This document shows, one piece after another, positions 16,625-26,178 of a DNA stretch of 34,280 bases. Numbering within the stretch: position 1 is the stretch's first letter; each line of letters opens with the position of its first letter. A program made the translations under genes and the position numbers. The notes under the pieces are model-generated. The model saw nothing but the letters and a program-made list of their open reading frames with translations. It did not search any database and was not told the origin of the DNA. This DNA is from Candidatus Zipacnadia bacterium (GTDB lineage: Bacteria > Armatimonadota > Zipacnadia > Zipacnadales > UBA11051), in NCBI GenBank assembly GCA_029821145.1, contig JALGTY010000006.1, positions 1 to 34,280 on the forward strand, read 5' to 3'.

Positions 16625-19600
16625 CTACTTGCTCCAGGTTGCGCTCAGGTGAATCCTGTAAGCTTCGCCGGGTACCACATTATACACAACGCCCTTGTCG
16701 TACTGCTCTGGGTCAACGAAGCGCTCGATGAGCGTCATGTCGCCGATGGATATGGTGTTGTCGTCCCGAACAGCCATGATCTCATAGCTCGCATCAGAGC
16801 GCTCGGCATTATCAAATATGATATAGCGTCCGACCAGACCTTGTGCTGAGACGCCTTGGTCCTGCAGAGGCCGGTCGAGTTTAAGGACTACATCGTCCGG
16901 GTCAGAATCGTCAGCAGATACCAGTTTGCCGGTGAAAGCCGCCAGCGACTGAGACAAAGCAAAACCGCCGTATGCCAGCGAGGTTCCCTCCACCAGCTTG
17001 GCAAATACGACTCCACCTTCGGGACTCAGGCGCACGAAGCCGAACCGGCCATCGAGTGTCATATCTCCCGCCGTGATGACGCCAGGCTGCTCGGCCAGAA
17101 TCATCACATCGCGGTGGCCATCGGCCAGTTCCACTTGCACCGCCGCCACAAAGCCTTGCCCCTGGTGGCTGGCAATCGGCAGGGCCATGACATTCTTGAT
17201 GAACGGCTGTGCCTCGTATGGCTCATGCACGGTAACGAACTGGGTCTGCAGCTCATCTCCGAAGCGGGAGCGCATGATATAGCGCAGTGAATCGGGGTTG
17301 CCAGGGCTGTTGCGGGGGGGATCGCCGCTGGCAATGGCTACTTCGTCAACTTCGCTGAGGCAGTACATGCGCAGATGTGGGTCCTTGCCCTCGGCGATAT
17401 TGCCGCGCTTGTCCACGAGGTCCCAGTCAATCGTGAACGGCAGCGCCGCCTTTCCCTTTTCGACATCATAGAGGTACATGAAACCGGAGCCATCGTAGTC
17501 CCAATTCTCAGGTCCGTCATAGAACTCCCCGAATGCCACATCGGGCCCGGCGTAGGTCCCGGTTGCCTGCCTCTCCAGGGCTAGATTCGTGCAAGTGACG
17601 TCCGGTGCCGCGCCGTTGTTGATCATGCGGTGATTCGACCCGCCGCGAGCCCAAAACACGTCCAGGACATAGCTGTCGTCGTGGGAAACGTCTATGAGGC
17701 TTAGAGCGCGCTTGTAAGTGCTGACGTTGTCATACACATCTCCGCCGTCAGCGATGATGAGCCGCACCGGACCTTCGCGCTCAAACAGTTCGCTCTTGCC
17801 GCCCCAACCACGCTTCTGGCCCTTGTCGTTGACCATTACCGTGTTGTGGCTGACGGTGTGGCTTACCCATCCTATCCGTTTTGGCCAGTGGCCGGTGTAC
17901 TGCGGGTAGGCCAGGTCGGGGTTCATCACCACATGCTTGGACATGATTCCGAAGCTGAGGCGGTCTTCGTGACCGTGGAAAATGGAGCGACCGTAGTAGA
18001 GATATGCCGCGGTACCGTAATCCGCTTTCGCTGTCTGCAGCACTCCCAGGCCGTAGCCACCGGAATTAAAGCTGCGCAGGCGCCTATCGCGCTTCTTCCA
18101 CTCCGCTTTGACACGCTCGAGTATTGCGTCAGGCTCGGCATCATAGATGTCGCCGGCCAGGCGGGCTGGATCCCAGGAGCACGAAAAGCCGACGGCCATT
18201 GCGTTGGCCAGTTCGCCATAAACCCGGTATCCGGTCATAGACATTTTGAGTGGCAGTCCGCCGCCGCCGCTCCAGTTCTGCGTCTTGCCCGAATCTCCGA
18301 TCTTGGCGTTTACCTGGTCCAGCATCCGCGCCGCCTGGTTCATCGTGAAGCACTTCTTGAACTTCGGGAAATCTCGGTACATATCGTGCCGCTGGTACTT
18401 GCCGTATCTGTACAGCATATCCGCGGCGTTATACAGCGATCTGCCGGGAAGACTGCAATAGCCAATGCCCGCTTCATAGGACAGACCGTCGCGGCATATT
18501 ACATCGGTCAGCACGGTAGGTACCTCCCCGCCGTCGGGGGCAAACACCCAGTCCAGATACTGGGGTGTCAGGTCGGAGTCGTCCAAGGCTATAGCCGTGG
18601 CCACCATGGCCCGCTGGTGCATCCCGGCGTTGCCGTGAATGCGGCGGTCCTGGACGCTTATGGCAAATTCCACCAGCAGGTTCTGCTCGATATGCTTGCA
18701 GACATCGGCCGGGCCGCCCGTAAGCGCCAGCTTGTGTTCCTCAGCCATTCTGTTGCGGAAATCTGCCAGTTCCTGGTCGTCTTTGATCGCGTCATAGACT
18801 ATGTCATAGCCAAGGGCGAGCTCATCGGCCGTGAAACACTCCCAGATACAGCCCTGGATGCGCCCCTTGCCACTACCACCACAGGAAATGCAGAAGCCCT
18901 TCTGGTGCACCTGCGGGTTGTAGTCTATGTCAGGATACACATCGGCGATCCGGGCCAGTATTACGCCCGCCTTGTGGGCATAGGCCGCATCGTCAGTCAG
19001 ACTATAGGCTCTCGCCAGTGCGGTCACCCCGTGGATGCAATCCATCCACATCCGATAACCGTAATAGGCCGCAAAGTCCCAGCGCTTGTCGTCCTGCTTG
19101 TAGCCCAGCCCATCGTCCACCGCGTACATGTGTAGCGGGTCGTTGGGGTCCGGGTGGTCCGTGTTGAACAGAAGCGAGCGGTCGCCTACGCCATCCTGAT
19201 AGATATTGTGTTCGTCCAGACCTGACTTGTAGTATGCTTCAAAATCGTTTTTCGGGAAGACCTCGCCACAGTTGTTGCACTTCACCTTCCAGGGAAGATT
19301 CTCGAAGTCAATGAGCCAGTATGGCTGTTTGGTGAATTGCTCTTTGCCGCACTTGGGACAACCGATGCCTGTTCTGTTGACCTGAGCGTCGCGCGGGGTG
19401 TCTGGGCTCGGTACGAATTCCCATAGCTCCTCGTCCGATTTTTCCAGCCAGCGCTGGGCCCGGACCACTGCCCGGTCACGCTGCCTCTTCGCCCATTCAA
19501 AGCGCTCTGCGTTGGCCACAGCATTCTGCCGCATTTCCCGGGTCACCAGTATGCTTTCTTCCTTGGCCATAGCGTTGTGCACTCCCTCTGCCAGCAATAA

Positions 19601-19639
19601 TGTTATGAGCAGAATCCATACTGTTACAGAACTTCGCAT
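16625..19639 (-). CDS. Exported heparinase II/III-family polysaccharide lyase
   Basis: The protein (1004 residues from the ATG at 19637-19639) has a signal peptide ending near VHNAMA (about residue 25). A Cys4 zinc-ribbon-like motif (CPKC at 94-97, CNNC at 121-124) leads into WxI/PWK and FPKNDFEAYYKSGLD. An alpha-toroid region contains CISCGGSGKGRIQGC and HGNAGMHQRAMVATAIAL, and the C-terminal half is a beta-sandwich typical of heparinase II/III (FHGHEDRLSFGI, WVSHTVSHNTVMVNDKGQ). Such enzymes cleave uronic-acid glycosidic bonds by beta-elimination in the periplasm or outside the cell; the exact polymer is unknown. It starts 17 bases after lpxL, so it is probably cotranscribed with the lipid A genes. 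Confidence 0.88.
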   Translation of the reverse strand: MRSSVTVWILLITLLLAEGVHNAMAKEESILVTREMRQNAVANAERFEWAKRQRDRAVVRAQRWLEKSDEELWEFVPSPDTPRDAQVNRTGIGCPKCGKEQFTKQPYWLIDFENLPWKVKCNNCGEVFPKNDFEAYYKSGLDEHNIYQDGVGDRSLLFNTDHPDPNDPLHMYAVDDGLGYKQDDKRWDFAAYYGYRMWMDCIHGVTALARAYSLTDDAAYAHKAGVILARIADVYPDIDYNPQVHQKGFCISCGGSGKGRIQGCIWECFTADELALGYDIVYDAIKDDQELADFRNRMAEEHKLALTGGPADVCKHIEQNLLVEFAISVQDRRIHGNAGMHQRAMVATAIALDDSDLTPQYLDWVFAPDGGEVPTVLTDVICRDGLSYEAGIGYCSLPGRSLYNAADMLYRYGKYQRHDMYRDFPKFKKCFTMNQAARMLDQVNAKIGDSGKTQNWSGGGGLPLKMSMTGYRVYGELANAMAVGFSCSWDPARLAGDIYDAEPDAILERVKAEWKKRDRRLRSFNSGGYGLGVLQTAKADYGTAAYLYYGRSIFHGHEDRLSFGIMSKHVVMNPDLAYPQYTGHWPKRIGWVSHTVSHNTVMVNDKGQKRGWGGKSELFEREGPVRLIIADGGDVYDNVSTYKRALSLIDVSHDDSYVLDVFWARGGSNHRMINNGAAPDVTCTNLALERQATGTYAGPDVAFGEFYDGPENWDYDGSGFMYLYDVEKGKAALPFTIDWDLVDKRGNIAEGKDPHLRMYCLSEVDEVAIASGDPPRNSPGNPDSLRYIMRSRFGDELQTQFVTVHEPYEAQPFIKNVMALPIASHQGQGFVAAVQVELADGHRDVMILAEQPGVITAGDMTLDGRFGFVRLSPEGGVVFAKLVEGTSLAYGGFALSQSLAAFTGKLVSADDSDPDDVVLKLDRPLQDQGVSAQGLVGRYIIFDNAERSDASYEIMAVRDDNTISIGDMTLIERFVDPEQYDKGVVYNVVPGEAYRIHLSATWSK

Positions 19640-19656
19640 GCGCAAGGCTTCGCCCC

Positions 19657-20580
19657 CTATTCGTCAGCGCCGTTGGCATTTACCTTCCAGCGCCGGTGCA
19701 GCCACAGCCACTGGTCCGGGTACTTTCTTATGTAGTCGCCGATGGCATCGTTAATGAGTTGCGTATTGGTGATGAGATCGTGCTCGCGGTCACCACTGTC
19801 CACCAGGTCGAGCGGGGGCAGGATTTCGATCTGCGTTGAGCCGTCTGGGTCGTAGCAACAGAAGGCCGGCACAACAGCGCAGCCGGTGCGTGCTCCGAGG
19901 TTGGCTGGGCCCGTGGCTGTCATTGCGGGCCGGCCCATGAAATCCGCTACGATCCCACCTTCAGCGACGTGCTGGTCGGGTAAGATACCCAAGATGGCGT
20001 TAGCGCGGAGGGCACGGAGCATCGCCCGGACATCTTCGCGCGCTATCACCCGTATGCCGGTGCTTTCCCGAGCTAGATTGACTACCCCGGCAGTGGCCGT
20101 GTGAGCCGCATCACGTGCGACCACCACCACGGGATAGCCCTGGGCGGCAATCCTTGCCCCCAGTAGCTCCCAGTTGCCGAGATGTGCCGTAATCACCAGC
20201 ACGCCTTTGCCGCGGGCAAGCGCCGCCTCAAGATGCTCCCACCCCTTGGCCGACACCCGCTCGATGATTTCCTCTCTGCTCATCGCCGGTAGGCGCAGCA
20301 TCGTCAGCATCGCACGGGTCAAGTTGCGGACGCACTTGCGACGGATCTCGCGCACGCGTTGGTCAGAGATACCCTCACCAAGAGCCTGTCTGATATTTTG
20401 CTCCGCGATAACCTGACGTCTCGGAGTAAAGAACACCAATAGCGCAGCAATAAGCCTGCTCAGGCCCCGCAGCCAGCTTCCGGGCATGCGCCGCACTGAC
20501 CAGGCTACTGCCCGAACCAGCCAGCTTGTGAGGATGTGCTTGATGCCACGGAGGCTGAAGCCGTACGGCTGGCCGCTCAC
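19657..20580 (-). CDS. lpxL: Lipid A late acyltransferase (LpxL/HtrB family)
   Basis: A 307-residue inner-membrane-associated acyltransferase. An N-terminal hydrophobic stretch (about residues 40-52) is followed by the catalytic HxxxxE motif, His133 and Glu138 in AHLGNWE, then GILPDQH and FMGRPAMTATGPANLGARTG, which fit the LpxL/LpxM family. It adds a secondary acyl chain to Kdo2-lipid IVA, or a similar acceptor. The start is a GTG whose first four bases overlap the stop of lpxK (GTGA), so translation is coupled. Only one late acyltransferase is present here. Confidence 0.92.
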   Translation of the reverse strand: MSGQPYGFSLRGIKHILTSWLVRAVAWSVRRMPGSWLRGLSRLIAALLVFFTPRRQVIAEQNIRQALGEGISDQRVREIRRKCVRNLTRAMLTMLRLPAMSREEIIERVSAKGWEHLEAALARGKGVLVITAHLGNWELLGARIAAQGYPVVVVARDAAHTATAGVVNLARESTGIRVIAREDVRAMLRALRANAILGILPDQHVAEGGIVADFMGRPAMTATGPANLGARTGCAVVPAFCCYDPDGSTQIEILPPLDLVDSGDREHDLITNTQLINDAIGDYIRKYPDQWLWLHRRWKVNANGADE

Positions 20581-21728
20581 TGCAATACCTCCCTGGCCGA
20601 TGCAGGGGCAGATCTCGCCAGCGCGCAGATGCGTCGTAGGAGGTCTGCCATGGCCGTGTGACCTGCCTGAACGTCCAACGTGGGGTGCATCACGTACACG
20701 TTCAATCCCGCTGGCGGGTCGGGCATCTTCACTGCGTCTTTCGGGGTGGTGACGACCACCGTATGCTCACAATCTGCCGCCGAGGCGGCAATAGTATCCC
20801 AATCCGCGCTACTGTAGTCATGGTGGTCGGCAAACACCAGCTCGCTGACGGGCCGGCCGGCCAGCTTTGCTACATGACTGAAGAACGCCTCCGGATTGCC
20901 GATGCCGGCAGTCGCAACCACTGGCCATTCGCTCAGCACCTCAATGCCAACCGCCTCACCGTCCCAGGTCGTAAGCCGGTCCAGAGCGTGACTTGTAATC
21001 ACCACCGAGATGCCTGGCGCATACCGATGAGCAATTTTTTCGACACGTGCCAACTGCTGCTCAGAGGCGATATCGCTGTGAGTGATCCAAATGTCGCTAG
21101 CGCGCGACAGGTACGAGTACGGCTCACGCAACAGCCCCGCCGGGAAGAGCCAGTCCGAGCCCGATGCCGTGTACGCATCCAGCAATACCAGGTCAACATC
21201 GCGGGCCATACGATAGTACTGAAAGCCGTCGTCGAGCAATACTATCTGTGCTTCGGTGCCTTCGGCGATAAGCTTGACGGCCGCTTCACGCCGCTTGGCG
21301 ACAGCTACCGGACATTCAGGAAGCTGCTTGGCCAAGAGCCATGCCTCGTCGCCTGCCTGCTCAGCGGTCGCCACAATCTCACGGCCATCTGACACCAACA
21401 GCGCTCCCCTGCTTCGGCGCCCGTAGCCACGCAAGACGATTCCAGCTACCAGGCCGCTCTGCCCCAGTTCACGCGCCAGGTACATGCAGGTCGTTGTCTT
21501 ACCCGTTCCGCCGACGGATATATTGCCGACACTAACTACGGGCAAAACAGCTTTTCGGGAGTTCTTCATGCCCAGCCGGTACATGTGGTGGCTGGCCCAC
21601 ACGACAAGCCACCAGGGCACGGAAAGAAGCCACAATAGGGGGAACAATAGCCAGCTCCAAGGGCAGCGCCTTGCCACCATGGTACGCCAGCAGTTCTCGA
21701 TCGAGAAGTTGCCGGGCCCGTGTGACAT
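20577..21728 (-). CDS. lpxK: Tetraacyldisaccharide 4'-kinase
   Basis: LpxK phosphorylates the 4' position of the lipid A disaccharide at the inner membrane. The 383-residue protein has an N-terminal membrane segment (about residues 25-46) and the family P-loop GNISVGGTGKTT at residues 68-79, followed by LRGYGRRSRG, DEAWLLAKQLP and LDDGFQYYRMARDVDLVLLD, all LpxK signatures. The length is at the upper end for the family. The ATG at 21726-21728 is 2 bases after the waaA stop and its ribosome site GGAAGGTGAG lies within waaA. Confidence 0.95.
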   Translation of the reverse strand: MSHGPGNFSIENCWRTMVARRCPWSWLLFPLLWLLSVPWWLVVWASHHMYRLGMKNSRKAVLPVVSVGNISVGGTGKTTTCMYLARELGQSGLVAGIVLRGYGRRSRGALLVSDGREIVATAEQAGDEAWLLAKQLPECPVAVAKRREAAVKLIAEGTEAQIVLLDDGFQYYRMARDVDLVLLDAYTASGSDWLFPAGLLREPYSYLSRASDIWITHSDIASEQQLARVEKIAHRYAPGISVVITSHALDRLTTWDGEAVGIEVLSEWPVVATAGIGNPEAFFSHVAKLAGRPVSELVFADHHDYSSADWDTIAASAADCEHTVVVTTPKDAVKMPDPPAGLNVYVMHPTLDVQAGHTAMADLLRRICALARSAPASAREVLQ

Positions 21729-21730
21729 CT

Positions 21731-23110
21731 CTACTGCTCACCTTCCGCCGTCCCGGCGTCCAGGAGCTGGGCCAATTCCAGTGCGCAGCGTTCAGAAGCG
21801 CCCGCGTACTTTTCAATCATGGTGGGGGCCTCAGCGGCCAGGCGAAGGAGCTCTTGTTCGTCGGTTAGGAGTTCGGCAATTTTCAGCAGCAACTCTTCGG
21901 CGTTGCGCACCTGAAAGGCCACATTTTCGCGCAGCGCGAGCTCACTTATGTCCTTTGTCTTATGCATGTGCGGGCCGAAGATCACCGGCTTGCCCTGTGC
22001 GAGCGGCTGCAGGATGTCGTGGCCGCCGATGTTGGCCAGGCTCCCGCCCACGAATACGACATCGGCGGCCGAGTAAAGCGAAGCCAGCTCACCGATGGTA
22101 TCCAACAAGCCGACGCGTGCGACGGCGGATTCGGCTACCAGCGGCACCGGCTCTGCGTCCTGGGCAAGCACGCGTGTGCGACGGACAACATCATAACCCA
22201 TCTCGCGAATGAGGGTTTCGACTGCATCACCGCGCTCCGGATGGCGAGGCGCAATGATCAACTGCAGGTCGCCAAACTCAGTGCGCAACTGCTGAAATAT
22301 GTGCAGGACCTGCTGCTCCTCGCCAGGATGAGTGCTACCGGCAAGCAGCACCTTGTCCTCCAGACCGAAGCCGAAGTCATGTTGCCATTTGTCCGCCTGC
22401 GCACTGGAGATGATCGGGAAGTTCTGGTCAAACTTAGAATTGCCGGCCACCACCACGCGCTCCTGCGCTGCTCCCAGCTTCACAAAGCGTTCGGCATCCA
22501 GCTCCGACTGCGCACAGATTACCCAGACACCGTCCAACATCCACTTGTACAAGCAACCCAGAAACCGTCCGCTATTCCATGACCGCCCGGAAAGTCGTGC
22601 GTTGACCATCGCAACCTTGACGCCTCGGCGGCGAGTCTCGGCCAGGGCATTCGGCCACAACTCGGTCTCCACCATTACGAAAAGGTCCGGTGCAATCTGT
22701 GAGAGAACCCGCTGCACCACAAAGGGCATGTCAAACGGGAAGTAGATGATGCCGTCCACATGCCCCTCGATCTTCTCCGCACGGGCCCGGCCGGTGGGTG
22801 TGATGGTGCTGAGGATGATGTGAGCCAGCGGCTCTTGCATGCGGAAGGCGGCGATTATCGGCTCGGCAGCCGCGACCTCGCCCACCGAGGCGGCATGGAA
22901 CCACACCACCGGGTCAGTGGTGTTACAAAGCTCCAGGATGTCCTCAGGCAGACTACCCAGACGCTCGGCCAGACCCTCCCGCGACTTCTTCCTGATCACC
23001 AGACGCCAGGCCAGCCACAACAGCAGCAGCGGTGATAGCAGAGCAAGCAGCAGATTGTAGAACCAGGTTTTGTAGGGCTTATAGGGCTGCTGTTGTGCGG
23101 GCGTATTCAT
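21731..23110 (-). CDS. waaA: Kdo transferase (3-deoxy-D-manno-octulosonic acid transferase)
   Basis: WaaA attaches Kdo from CMP-Kdo to the lipid A precursor at the cytoplasmic face of the inner membrane. The 459-residue protein has an N-terminal anchor (about residues 18-39), then WFHAASVGEVAAAEP with the catalytic-type Glu78, IYFPFDMPFVVQRVL, MVETELWPN, and the C-terminal GT-B part with LAGSTHPGEEQ, FVGGSLANIGGHDILQPLAQGKPVIFGPH. Its length is slightly above the usual 420 or so. It lies 23 bases after msbA. Confidence 0.96.
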   Translation of the reverse strand: MNTPAQQQPYKPYKTWFYNLLLALLSPLLLLWLAWRLVIRKKSREGLAERLGSLPEDILELCNTTDPVVWFHAASVGEVAAAEPIIAAFRMQEPLAHIILSTITPTGRARAEKIEGHVDGIIYFPFDMPFVVQRVLSQIAPDLFVMVETELWPNALAETRRRGVKVAMVNARLSGRSWNSGRFLGCLYKWMLDGVWVICAQSELDAERFVKLGAAQERVVVAGNSKFDQNFPIISSAQADKWQHDFGFGLEDKVLLAGSTHPGEEQQVLHIFQQLRTEFGDLQLIIAPRHPERGDAVETLIREMGYDVVRRTRVLAQDAEPVPLVAESAVARVGLLDTIGELASLYSAADVVFVGGSLANIGGHDILQPLAQGKPVIFGPHMHKTKDISELALRENVAFQVRNAEELLLKIAELLTDEQELLRLAAEAPTMIEKYAGASERCALELAQLLDAGTAEGEQ

Positions 23111-23133
23111 TAGGCCTTACACCAATCTTGTGC

Positions 23134-24933
23134 CTACTCCGGGTTGGTGTCATGCAAGTCGTTGGGAGCGAGCAGTTCCTTGGTTTCGTACAGTTTGCGG
23201 TAGAGCCCGTCGCGCGCCATCAGTTCATCATGCGTGCCCTGTTCGACAATTCGCCCCTCGTCAATGACTATGATGCGGTCGGCGTCTCTGATAGTTGACA
23301 GTCGGTGGGCGATGATGATGGCAGTGCGGTCCCGCAGCAGTGTTTGCAGGGCGGCACGAATTGCGGACTCCGTCTCAGTATCGAGCGAAGATGTCGCTTC
23401 GTCAAGAATGATGATCTTCGGTGCTCGCAGCAGCGCGCGCGCAATTGCAATACGCTGTCTCTGGCCTCCGGACAGCATCACACCCCGTTCCCCGACCTGA
23501 GTATCATAGCCTTGAGGCAAGCCGCTGATGAATTCGTGTGCGCGCGCCGCTTTCGCTGCAGCAATGATCTCCTCTTCGATGGCATCTGACTTGCCGAAAG
23601 CGATATTGTCGCGAACTGTGGTGCTGAAAAGTGAGGTCTCCTGCGGAACGATACCCATGATGGACTTCAGGAAGGCATTGCGGAGTTTGCGGACATCCAC
23701 CCCATCAATTCTCACTGCGCCGTCGTCCACATCGTAGAGCCGGGGCACCAGGTTGGCGACGGTGGTCTTGCCGGCGCCGGAGGGGCCAGCGATGGCTACC
23801 TTCTCGCCCGGAGCGATCTCAAGGTTGAACTCCCTGAGCACCGGATACCCCTCACTGTAGCTGAACTGTACGTGTTCGAAGCTGATAGCGCCATTAACCT
23901 CTTCGACCTCGACGGCATCCTCGGCTTCGACGATATCCGGCTGTTCGCCGAGTATTTCGTATATGCGCCGGGCGGCCGCCTCTGCCTGTTGCAGGGCGAG
24001 ATACAGTCTGGAAAGCCGGTTTACATGGCTGCCCGTGCCCTGAAGCAGCAGGATGAAAGCGACGAGGGCCCCGGCGTCAGCTATGCGGCCTGCCACCAAT
24101 TCATAACCGCCAAAGACCAGCGCGGCACACAACGCCAGCCCAACCAGGCCCATCACAACAGGACTAGTCGACGCTTTAACCAGTGCGACTTTCATCTGTC
24201 CGCGGAATACCCCTTCGTTCTCCCTCCCGAAGCGCTCGCGAACCCGGGCTTCCAGACCGAAAACCTTTACCACACGCATCGCGCCCAGTGTCTCCTCCGT
24301 CGCTGACGTGAGGTCTGCCAGCTTCTCCTGGACGCGGAGAGCATACCGCCGGATATACCGGCCCACCACGACCGTCACCACGGCCACGACAGGGAGGGCG
24401 ACAGCCAGAGCCAATGTGAGGCGCCACGATATCTGTATCATGTAAATGCTCATGGCCAAAGCCGTCAGCGGTGTCACTATGAATTTCGTCAGATTAGAGC
24501 CAATAGTCCCCTGAATCAGTGCAGTATCATTATTGATCCGGGATATGAGATCCCCAATGCGGTGCCGATCGAAGTAGCCAAGTGACAGGGACTGGAGCTT
24601 GTCGAACAGCTTGCGGCGCAGTTCGAAAAGCACCCGCTGTCCTATCCAATTGCCAATATATAGCGCCACTCCGTTGGCAACCGCGGCCATCAGTACAATG
24701 GCAAACAGTTGAAGCGCCGCGCTAAGCAGGTCGGCCTTATACTGCGCCAATGTCGCTGCGTCAGTGATCGTTACGATACTCTCAAAAATGGGCTGGAATA
24801 CGTTCTTCGTATTGAACAAGACACTAGCATTAAGCCCCGCCGAAAGCCCCATTACCAGCAGAGCTGCCAGCAACGCCAGACTGACGCCGTGTAAGAACTC
24901 CCTCAGTTTCCAAAGCGCAGAACGTGATAGCAT
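23134..24933 (-). CDS. msbA: MsbA-like lipid A flippase (ABC exporter half-transporter)
   Basis: A fused membrane/ATPase exporter of about 599 residues. Six membrane helices fill the first half (LALLAALLVMGLSAGLNA, FAIVLMAAVANGVALYIG and so on), with the coupling sequence SLGYFDRHRIGDLISRINND. The ATPase has Walker A GPSGAGKTT, signature LSGGQRQRIAIARALL, Walker B IIILDEATSSLD and the switch His in IAHRLSTI. Location between lpxB and waaA supports flipping of lipid A across the inner membrane. The start is uncertain: ATG at 24931-24933 matches the family, while a GTG at 24942 and a TTG at 24975 are open in frame; none has a strong ribosome site. Confidence 0.92.
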   Translation of the reverse strand: MLSRSALWKLREFLHGVSLALLAALLVMGLSAGLNASVLFNTKNVFQPIFESIVTITDAATLAQYKADLLSAALQLFAIVLMAAVANGVALYIGNWIGQRVLFELRRKLFDKLQSLSLGYFDRHRIGDLISRINNDTALIQGTIGSNLTKFIVTPLTALAMSIYMIQISWRLTLALAVALPVVAVVTVVVGRYIRRYALRVQEKLADLTSATEETLGAMRVVKVFGLEARVRERFGRENEGVFRGQMKVALVKASTSPVVMGLVGLALCAALVFGGYELVAGRIADAGALVAFILLLQGTGSHVNRLSRLYLALQQAEAAARRIYEILGEQPDIVEAEDAVEVEEVNGAISFEHVQFSYSEGYPVLREFNLEIAPGEKVAIAGPSGAGKTTVANLVPRLYDVDDGAVRIDGVDVRKLRNAFLKSIMGIVPQETSLFSTTVRDNIAFGKSDAIEEEIIAAAKAARAHEFISGLPQGYDTQVGERGVMLSGGQRQRIAIARALLRAPKIIILDEATSSLDTETESAIRAALQTLLRDRTAIIIAHRLSTIRDADRIIVIDEGRIVEQGTHDELMARDGLYRKLYETKELLAPNDLHDTNPE

Positions 24934-25006
24934 TATGAACACGTCTTCAACATCTGTATTCCGATCAGACGACAAGTCAACGTGCTGTTCAAAGGTGGCG
25001 AGTTGC

Positions 25007-26152
25007 TTATGTCATAGTAGCCAGGGCCAGCTCGGCGGCTCGCTTGGCTGCTCCGGGCGGCCCGAGTATCTCTCGCACCCCAGCCAGGCGTCTTTTCATT
25101 TCGAGACGCCCTGCCTCGTCTTCGATCAATTCCCCGATCATCGCCGCCAGAGCTTCCGCGTTTGTCTCGTCCGGTTTAATCGTTTCCGGTACGATCGTCT
25201 CGCCAGCAATGATGTTGGGCATGGCGAAGAATTCAGTCTCCAGCTTTGTCAAGCGCAACTGCAACCACATTGCCTGTGTGCCCCTGTATATCGCGATCAT
25301 CGGGCACCGGACAGCAGCAGCCTCCAATGTCGCCGTGCCGAAGGCCGTGACGATGAGATCCGCTGCCTGCATTATCTTCAAGCTGTCGTCCACCACGGTC
25401 ACCCGGTCGTCGAGTTGAGCCAGGTTGATATTGCGGTCAGTGCCCCCTGCCGCTGAGGGTGGCGGGGAAAAGAGCACATGCACCTCCGGATAGTGCTGGT
25501 TGAGCCGTGCCGCCGCCCCAATCATCTGCGGCGCCAGCAAGCGTCGCTCGATGACCCGCGAACCCGGTAGCAACCCGAGGCAGAAAGCCTCTTCAGGCAC
25601 CCCCAACTCTCTGCGCAGCGCCCCGACGTCATCTGCAGGCTTGACGCGGTCTATGACCGGATGGCCGACGAAATGTGCATTTACGCCCTGTTGGCGCAGG
25701 ATCTGCTCTGACCAGGGAAAGGGGGTGGCGACACAGTCGGTGAGCTGCGCCATGTCCGAAAAGTTGCGCGGCTTACGGCCCCAGGAGCCGGGTGGGAAGA
25801 AATAGAAACACTTCGACCTGCGTTCGGCGCCCAGACGTTTGAGCAACCGCATGTTGAAGGCGCCGAAATCCACCAGTACCAGTAGGTCGGGCGGCTGTGC
25901 AAGTAACCTGGCGACAACTCTACGCAAGCCCAGCCAGTACGTCGGCAACTTGCGCAGTGCTTCCGGTATGCCGACTGCACCCCAGCGACTGCTGTCTATG
26001 AATATGTCCGCCCCGACGGCCTTCAACCTGCCTCCGCCGACCGCTGTGATGGCAACATTGCCGCCAACGGTCAACTCTTCGGCCAGCAAAGACCCATGCA
26101 GGTCGCCCGACGGCTCACCGGTGACAATGAAAACCTGTGAGCGGTCTTTCAT
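25007..26152 (-). CDS. lpxB: Lipid-A-disaccharide synthase
   Basis: LpxB joins UDP-diacylglucosamine and lipid X to form the lipid A disaccharide. The 381-residue protein begins with VFIVTGEPSGDLHGSLLAEEL and contains DFGAFNMRLLK, YFFPPGSWG (the family YxSPQxWAW region is altered here to PPGSWG), ATPFPWSEQIL, FVGHPVIDRV, LLPGSRVIERRLLAPQM and VTAFGTATLEAAAVRCPMIAIYR. The length is normal. SD GGAG lies 7 bases before the ATG. It lies 26 bases after lpxA; no lpxI is present between them. Confidence 0.95.
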   Translation of the reverse strand: MKDRSQVFIVTGEPSGDLHGSLLAEELTVGGNVAITAVGGGRLKAVGADIFIDSSRWGAVGIPEALRKLPTYWLGLRRVVARLLAQPPDLLVLVDFGAFNMRLLKRLGAERRSKCFYFFPPGSWGRKPRNFSDMAQLTDCVATPFPWSEQILRQQGVNAHFVGHPVIDRVKPADDVGALRRELGVPEEAFCLGLLPGSRVIERRLLAPQMIGAAARLNQHYPEVHVLFSPPPSAAGGTDRNINLAQLDDRVTVVDDSLKIMQAADLIVTAFGTATLEAAAVRCPMIAIYRGTQAMWLQLRLTKLETEFFAMPNIIAGETIVPETIKPDETNAEALAAMIGELIEDEAGRLEMKRRLAGVREILGPPGAAKRAAELALATMT

Positions 26153-26178
26153 CGGGGCTCTCCAGGTGAGCAGGCAGG

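Noticed and set aside
17846-19135. 429-codon open frame opposite the heparinase gene
   Set aside because: The minus-strand frame has clear heparinase domains; the opposite frame is a long shadow caused by GC-rich codon use.
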